The notes beneath the pieces were generated by a model. That model had not been told where the DNA came from. It made no database searches and was given only the letters and a program-made list of their open reading frames with translations. From positions 1 to 64,000 of the forward strand of contig NZ_JALNMJ010000025.1 in NCBI RefSeq assembly GCF_023156505.1: a stretch of DNA of 64,000 nt, read 5' to 3'. The stretch comes from Roseibium sediminicola (lineage in GTDB: Bacteria; Pseudomonadota; Alphaproteobacteria; Rhizobiales; Stappiaceae). Position 1 is the stretch's first letter; every line of letters starts with the position of its first letter. This document shows, in pieces, positions 59,960 through 64,000 of the stretch. The position numbers and the translations under genes were made by a program.

Positions 59960-61078
59960 ATGACAAATCTCTCCCTGCGCGGCGAAGACCGCGTCCTTCA
60001 TGTTGCCTGGCCGAATGGCATCGAGGCCGACTTCCCTTTTGTCTGGCTGCGGGACAATTGTCCAAGCGGCTTCCACCCGCAAACCCGGGAGCGGCAGTTC
60101 GACCTGACCAGCATCCCGATGGACATCACCATCGACAGCGCCGCCGAGGACAGTGACGACATCGTGCTGACCTGGGCCGGCGACGGTCACGTCAGCCGCT
60201 ACCGGGCGGACTGGCTGCTGGCGCGCCGGCCGGGCGTCGGTCTCGCCGATCCGGCCCGGATCGAGCCCGTCCTCTGGCGTGACGACCTTGACCCGGACAC
60301 CCTGCCCCGCGCTGCAGCGCGCAACCTGATGGCCCGCGACGACGCCCTGCTCGACTTTCTGATCGCGACCAAGAAGACCGGGCTCGCCCTGGTCGACGGC
60401 ATGGCGGATGACCCGGAGGCCGGCATGGCGATGGCCCGGCGCATCGGTTTTCTGCGCGAGACCAATTTCGGCACCACGTTCGAGGTGATGTCGAAGCCGA
60501 ATCCGAACAATCTGGCCTATACCTCGCATGCCCTGCCACTGCACACCGACCTTGCCAACCAGGAACTGCCGCCCGGGTTCCAGTTCCTGCATTGCCTGGC
60601 GAATGAAGCCGAGGGCGGTGGTTCGACCTTCTGCGACGGCTTTGCCATCGCCTCGGACCTTCAGGCCGAAGACCCGGATGCCTTCCGGTTGCTCGCCGAA
60701 ACCCCCGTGCCGTTCCGGTTCCAGGACGAGGACTACGACATCCGCCGCCATCACAGAGTGATCGACCTCGACCCCTTCGGCAATTTGCAGGAGCTGCATT
60801 TCAACGCACACCTGGCGGGCATCTTCGACCTGCCGGCGGACGAGATGGAGGCCTATTACCGGGCCTACCAAAAACTGATGCAGATGACCCGGTCCCCGGA
60901 TTACGTCATCACCACACGGCTTCAGGGCGGAGAAATGGTGATCTTCGACAACCGCCGGGTCCTGCATGGCCGCGCCGCGTTCGATCCGGGCACCGGCTTC
61001 CGCCACCTGCGCGGCTGTTATGTCGACCGCGGAGAATTCGACAGCCGGATCCGGGTGCTGAGCCGGATGGCAGGCTAA
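59960..61078 (+). CDS. Gamma-butyrobetaine-hydroxylase-like Fe(II)/2-oxoglutarate dioxygenase
   Basis: A 372-residue TauD-superfamily dioxygenase with a small N-terminal domain (about 1-95) as in gamma-butyrobetaine hydroxylase, TmpA and trimethyllysine hydroxylase. The facial triad is His195, Asp197 ('LHTDLANQE') and His336 ('VLHGRAAFD'). In the reference enzymes the N-terminal domain binds zinc through several Cys; here only 'RDNCPSGFH' (Cys34, His39) is seen, so that site may be weak or lost. Substrate is probably a quaternary ammonium or related compound. No carnitine genes are adjacent. Confidence 0.85.
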   Translation: MTNLSLRGEDRVLHVAWPNGIEADFPFVWLRDNCPSGFHPQTRERQFDLTSIPMDITIDSAAEDSDDIVLTWAGDGHVSRYRADWLLARRPGVGLADPARIEPVLWRDDLDPDTLPRAAARNLMARDDALLDFLIATKKTGLALVDGMADDPEAGMAMARRIGFLRETNFGTTFEVMSKPNPNNLAYTSHALPLHTDLANQELPPGFQFLHCLANEAEGGGSTFCDGFAIASDLQAEDPDAFRLLAETPVPFRFQDEDYDIRRHHRVIDLDPFGNLQELHFNAHLAGIFDLPADEMEAYYRAYQKLMQMTRSPDYVITTRLQGGEMVIFDNRRVLHGRAAFDPGTGFRHLRGCYVDRGEFDSRIRVLSRMAG

Positions 61079-61095
61079 AGAAACATCAGCAGTTC

Positions 61096-61125
61096 GCGCC
61101 TGCCGTGCACTGTCACGGCAGGCGC
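61096..61125. other. Long perfect hairpin after the dioxygenase gene
   Basis: Twelve-bp perfect stem GCGCCTGCCGTG / CACGGCAGGCGC with CACTGT loop, 17 bases past the stop; no U-tract, so either a factor-assisted terminator or an RNA end. Confidence 0.5.
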
Positions 61126-61283
61126 CACCTTGTACGAAGAAGGCTCATCGAAGCCTAACTTCAAACTGTAACCAGGTCCAAGCGCCTGTTTCCCGCAAAG
61201 CATGTTAGGCTGTCGTGACAAGTTGCCGATTGGCAGTACCGCCTGAAGACTTGTAACAACAGCCTTGACCGGCTTCATACACA

Positions 61284-62120
61284 ATGAGGACCGTAAAAAA
61301 GCAGCAGCCCATGACCCAGGACAGCTATCAACTGCAAAAGGGTGCCGCCGCCATATACGAGCAGCAAAAGGTGACGGCCATTTTCAGGCCTCTCGCGGAA
61401 GCAACACTTTCAAAAATCGATGTGTCTAATGACGAAAGCGTGCTCGACATTGCCTGCGGCACCGGAATTGTTGCAAGGGTTGTCAAGGAATTGGTCGACC
61501 CTGCCTTTCCCGTGACGGGCGTCGATCTGAACGAAGGCATGATCGAAGCCGCGCGGCTCCTGACAAAAAACAATCCGGGGGCTTTTCGTTGGCGTATAGC
61601 GGACGTCACAGCCATGCCCTTTCCGGACTCGAGCTTTTCGCTCGCGATCTGTCAGCAGGGACTGCAGTTTTTCCCCGATCCAGGGAAGGCATTAAGCGAA
61701 ACTCACCGTGTCCTGCAACCGGGTGGAAGGATCATCCTCTCGGTATGGGCAGGAGCAAGTCAATTTTTCCTGGCGCTTGCCCGCGCCATTGAAACCCATG
61801 TGTCACAGGAATGTGCCACCCGCTCCCTCTCCCCGTTTTCATTTAAACAGCTCAAGGCAATTCCGGAATTGCTGGGTTCCGCAGGCTTCAACGCGGTGAC
61901 CATGTCAGACCTAGCCATAAACCGCCATATCGAAAACCCGGAAGAGGCAATTCCCAGGGAAATTATGGGCAACCCCGTCGGTCCGGAAGTCTCCGCATGC
62001 GGTCACGCGGTTATGTCACGTATCGTTGACGACGTTTTAAAGGACTGTTCTGACCTACGAACCGGCACCACACTGACCTCACCGCAAACTGCGCGCGTAT
62101 ACTGCGCAAGAGCGGGCTGA
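61284..62120 (+). CDS. Class I SAM-dependent methyltransferase (UbiE-like fold)
   Basis: A 278-residue methyltransferase. Motif I 'VLDIACGTGIVARVV' (about 56-70), acidic end of strand 2 'VTGVDLNEGMIEAAR' and motif II/III 'FPDSSFSLAICQQGLQFFPDPGKALSE' are typical of Methyltransf_11/25 enzymes. Target molecule unknown. There is no strong Shine-Dalgarno; ATG 61311 (MTQDSYQL) may be the real start, giving 269 residues. Slightly lower GC than its neighbours is visible in the first third. Confidence 0.82.
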   Translation: MRTVKKQQPMTQDSYQLQKGAAAIYEQQKVTAIFRPLAEATLSKIDVSNDESVLDIACGTGIVARVVKELVDPAFPVTGVDLNEGMIEAARLLTKNNPGAFRWRIADVTAMPFPDSSFSLAICQQGLQFFPDPGKALSETHRVLQPGGRIILSVWAGASQFFLALARAIETHVSQECATRSLSPFSFKQLKAIPELLGSAGFNAVTMSDLAINRHIENPEEAIPREIMGNPVGPEVSACGHAVMSRIVDDVLKDCSDLRTGTTLTSPQTARVYCARAG

Positions 62121-62165
62121 CGCAACCGCCGGATTTGCTCGCCCCCCCCTTTTCCGACCTGGTCC

Positions 62166-62867
62166 TCAAACGCCGAAAATCAACGCCTTGTCCTCCTCAG
62201 ACAAGATCTTCCAGCTGCCGGCTTCCAGGCCGTCGACACTGAGCAGGCCGATGCGGCTGCGCGACAGCTCGGTAACGTGGTTGCCGGTGGCGGCGAACAT
62301 GCGGCGAACCTGGTGATAGCGGCCCTCATGCAGGGTCAGGCGGGCGCTTGTGTCGCCGAGAACCTCCAGCTCGGCCGGTTTCAACGGCTTGTCCTCGCTT
62401 TCGAGCATCATTTCGCCGGAGGCAAAGAGGGCGGCCTCGTCGCCCTTGAGCGGCCTGTCGAGCGTGACCTCATAGACCTTGGGAACTTCGGATTTCGGCG
62501 AAATCACCTTGTGCAGGAAGGTACCGTCGTCGGTAAACAGCAGCGCCCCGGAGGTTTCCTTGTCGAGCCGGCCAATGGTCGACAGTGGCGGCTTGCGCAT
62601 GCGGAACCGGTCCGGCAGCAGGTCATAGACCAACCGTCCCTGGTCCTTGGTCGAGCAGGTGTATCCAAGCGGCTTGTTCATCAGGATAACCACGCCCTGG
62701 TCGGGATCGAGCGGCTCGTCATCGAACCGGATGTCCTCGTGCGCGGTCTTGGCATCCGCCTTCAGGCGATTGCCGTCCCGGTCGGTCACCCAGCCGTTCC
62801 GGATCGCCATCTGCATTTCCTTGCGGCTGCCATAACCGAGATTGGCGAGAAGCTTTACCAGGCGCAT
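62166..62867 (-). CDS. rsuA: 16S rRNA pseudouridine(516) synthase
   Basis: A 233-residue RsuA-family enzyme that converts uridine 516 of 16S rRNA to pseudouridine. An S4 RNA-binding domain (about 1-48) precedes the catalytic domain with Asp102 in 'GRLDKETSGALLFTDDG', the same residue number as the catalytic Asp of E. coli RsuA; the final 'RYHQVRRMFAATGNHVTEL' segment also fits. Length is within two residues of E. coli. ATG 62867 has AAGGAG 8 bases upstream. Confidence 0.92.
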   Translation of the reverse strand: MRLVKLLANLGYGSRKEMQMAIRNGWVTDRDGNRLKADAKTAHEDIRFDDEPLDPDQGVVILMNKPLGYTCSTKDQGRLVYDLLPDRFRMRKPPLSTIGRLDKETSGALLFTDDGTFLHKVISPKSEVPKVYEVTLDRPLKGDEAALFASGEMMLESEDKPLKPAELEVLGDTSARLTLHEGRYHQVRRMFAATGNHVTELSRSRIGLLSVDGLEAGSWKILSEEDKALIFGV

Positions 62868-62933
62868 GAATGTGCTCCTTGAGAAATACAGATACTGTTC
62901 CTCTGTCCTGTGAAAGACAGTTGACCTTGCCGC

Positions 62934-63095
62934 TTGCTCCCCTCTCCCACCTTGCGGGGGAGAGGGGAGCGACAGCGGGCAGAGGCGGGTGTCGGGCGGT
63001 TGCGGCAATCTGTTGAGCCGGGTTCTCGCAGAGGCTGGTCACCCCCCTCTGTCTCCTGACGGAGACATCTCCCCCGCAAGGGAGGAGAAGGGAGT
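62934..63095. repeat. Palindromic G/C-rich intergenic repeat, family C
   Basis: Contains CCCCTCTCCCACCTTGCGGG with its inverse next to it (about 62938-62970) and a second related pair around 63042-63095 (CCCCCTCTGTCTCCTGACGG and CATCTCCCCCGCAAGGGAGG). Fills the 290-bp gap between rsuA and the last gene; no coding region seen. Confidence 0.6.
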
Positions 63096-63157
63096 TTGCC
63101 GAAAGGACGCAGAACACCAACCAAGGTTGCACCCGCCAATTTGGCCGCACGCCTCAC

Positions 63158-64000
63158 CTACCGCCCACCCTTGGCCTTCACCGCCTTGATGACCTTGTAG
63201 CCGCCTTCGTCGGCGAGCTGAGTGACATCGGCGAAGACCGAACCGAGCGTCTTCTCGTAGGGCAGGTGCCGGTTGGCGACCAGGTAGAACTCGCCACCCG
63301 GACGAAGGCCACTTGCCGCCGCCCGGATGAAGCCCTGGCCGACATCGGAGCGGTCGGCCTTGCCGGTCTGATGGAAGGGCGGGTTGGAGACGATGAAGTC
63401 GTAAGGACCTTCGATGCCTTTGGTGACGTCCGACCAGATGCCGGTCATGCCGCGCTTGCCCTTGAAGACGGCGAGGTTCTGTTCTGCAAGATCCAGCGCG
63501 CGTTTCTCGGCTTCATAAAGATCGAGGGACGTGACCTTCGGTGCTTTCTCAAAGACGGTTCTGCTCAGATACCCAAAGCCTGCGCCAAGATCGGCACCAC
63601 GGCCCTTCAGCGTCTCCGGCAAGAGATCGGCAAGCAGTTTCGAGGCCGGGTCGATCCGGTCCCAGGCGAAAATGCCCGGCCGGCTGGTCCAGGCGCCATC
63701 GAGAACGGGGCGCGGCGCGTCGAGCGCCAGCCACTCGGCGAGCAGCGCCTTGTCGAATTTTTCCGGTTGGACCGTTTCCCAGACCACGCGGCATTTGTTC
63801 TTGGTCAGCTTCTCGGCACCGCCGAGCAGGTCCTGAAGGTCTTTTTCAAGGGTCTTCGCCCCTTCGGTGTTAGGGGCGCAGGCAAGGACGAGCCCGCCGG
63901 GCTTTGCTTTGGAGGCAGCCCGAGCAAGCTGTGCCCGCGCCTCCTGGCGCTGGCGGCCCGGCAGGACCAGCACAAGGCCGAAACCGTCGCCATCCGTTTC
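63158..64000 (-). CDS. RsmC-like rRNA methyltransferase, 5' end outside window
   Basis: A C-terminal part of 280 residues; the reading frame stays open to the right edge. The catalytic half has motif I 'GRGADLGAGFGYLSRTVF' and the N6/N2-guanine methyltransferase motif 'IVSNPPFHQTG' (NPPF), followed by 'GGEFYLVANRHLPYEKTLG', as in RsmC (16S rRNA G1207) and its relatives. The first part is the non-catalytic duplicated domain. The start codon lies beyond position 64000. Confidence 0.85.
   Translation of the reverse strand, partial: ETDGDGFGLVLVLPGRQRQEARAQLARAASKAKPGGLVLACAPNTEGAKTLEKDLQDLLGGAEKLTKNKCRVVWETVQPEKFDKALLAEWLALDAPRPVLDGAWTSRPGIFAWDRIDPASKLLADLLPETLKGRGADLGAGFGYLSRTVFEKAPKVTSLDLYEAEKRALDLAEQNLAVFKGKRGMTGIWSDVTKGIEGPYDFIVSNPPFHQTGKADRSDVGQGFIRAAASGLRPGGEFYLVANRHLPYEKTLGSVFADVTQLADEGGYKVIKAVKAKGGR

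Overview
The window reads as a high-GC chromosomal segment of an alphaproteobacterium. The gene mix (TRAP transporters, Mur-type manganese boxes, a BA14K-family protein, homogentisate catabolism, two chemoreceptors, MatB malonyl-CoA synthetase) and the palindromic intergenic repeats fit the Rhodobacterales/Hyphomicrobiales border, for example Stappiaceae (Roseibium/Labrenzia-like). That placement is inference; no rRNA or marker gene is present. I see about 57 protein genes, no tRNA or rRNA, no CRISPR array, no prophage and no intact insertion sequence.

Layout, left to right. 1-2.5 kb: possible IS-end remnant, an orphan periplasmic binding protein and an MFS permease. 2.5-7.4 kb: sugar-acid (gluconate-like) locus: a LacI-type regulator divergent from gluconokinase and a TRAP transporter (dctPQM), with an operator between the -35 and -10 of the kinase promoter. 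7.6-12 kb: RND efflux permease and adaptor. 12.2-15.9 kb: manganese/zinc ABC importer (sitABCD-like) behind a Mur-type box. 16-22 kb: diguanylate cyclase, a cytoplasmic seven-repeat propeller protein and a large chemoreceptor. 22.3-29.1 kb: an aromatic catabolic operon: homogentisate 1,2-dioxygenase, MBL-fold protein, fumarylacetoacetate hydrolase, divergent MBL-fold protein, DinB-family protein, FAD aromatic hydroxylase and a 63-residue DUF2783 partner. No glutathione-type maleylacetoacetate isomerase is visible; the DinB protein is a candidate replacement. 29.3-31.3 kb: second chemoreceptor.

31.5-43.5 kb is mostly single genes: a hypothetical protein, GFA, SnoaL-like, a HerA-like ATPase, a second orphan binding protein, bicupin, DUF2867, nitroreductase, an EamA exporter with divergent LysR regulator, a DHA2 MFS pump, MatB and a hemolysin-III protein. 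43.5-52.1 kb: L,D-transpeptidase, M19 dipeptidase, GntR/FCD regulator and an oligopeptide ABC importer (oppABC plus a fused OppD-OppF ATPase), suggesting use or recycling of peptides. 52.3-64 kb: BA14K protein, ABC-F ATPase Uup, flavin reductase, XRE-cupin regulator with GNAT, FabF, MarR regulator divergent from an HdeD-like protein, a gamma-butyrobetaine-hydroxylase-like dioxygenase, a SAM methyltransferase, RsuA and a truncated RsmC-like methyltransferase.

Regulatory DNA is unusually legible: near-perfect operators sit in the spacers of TTGACA promoters for gntK, the sit operon and marR, and a 36-bp inverted repeat precedes the XRE regulator. At least four families of palindromic intergenic repeats occur, one of them inside the homogentisate operon.
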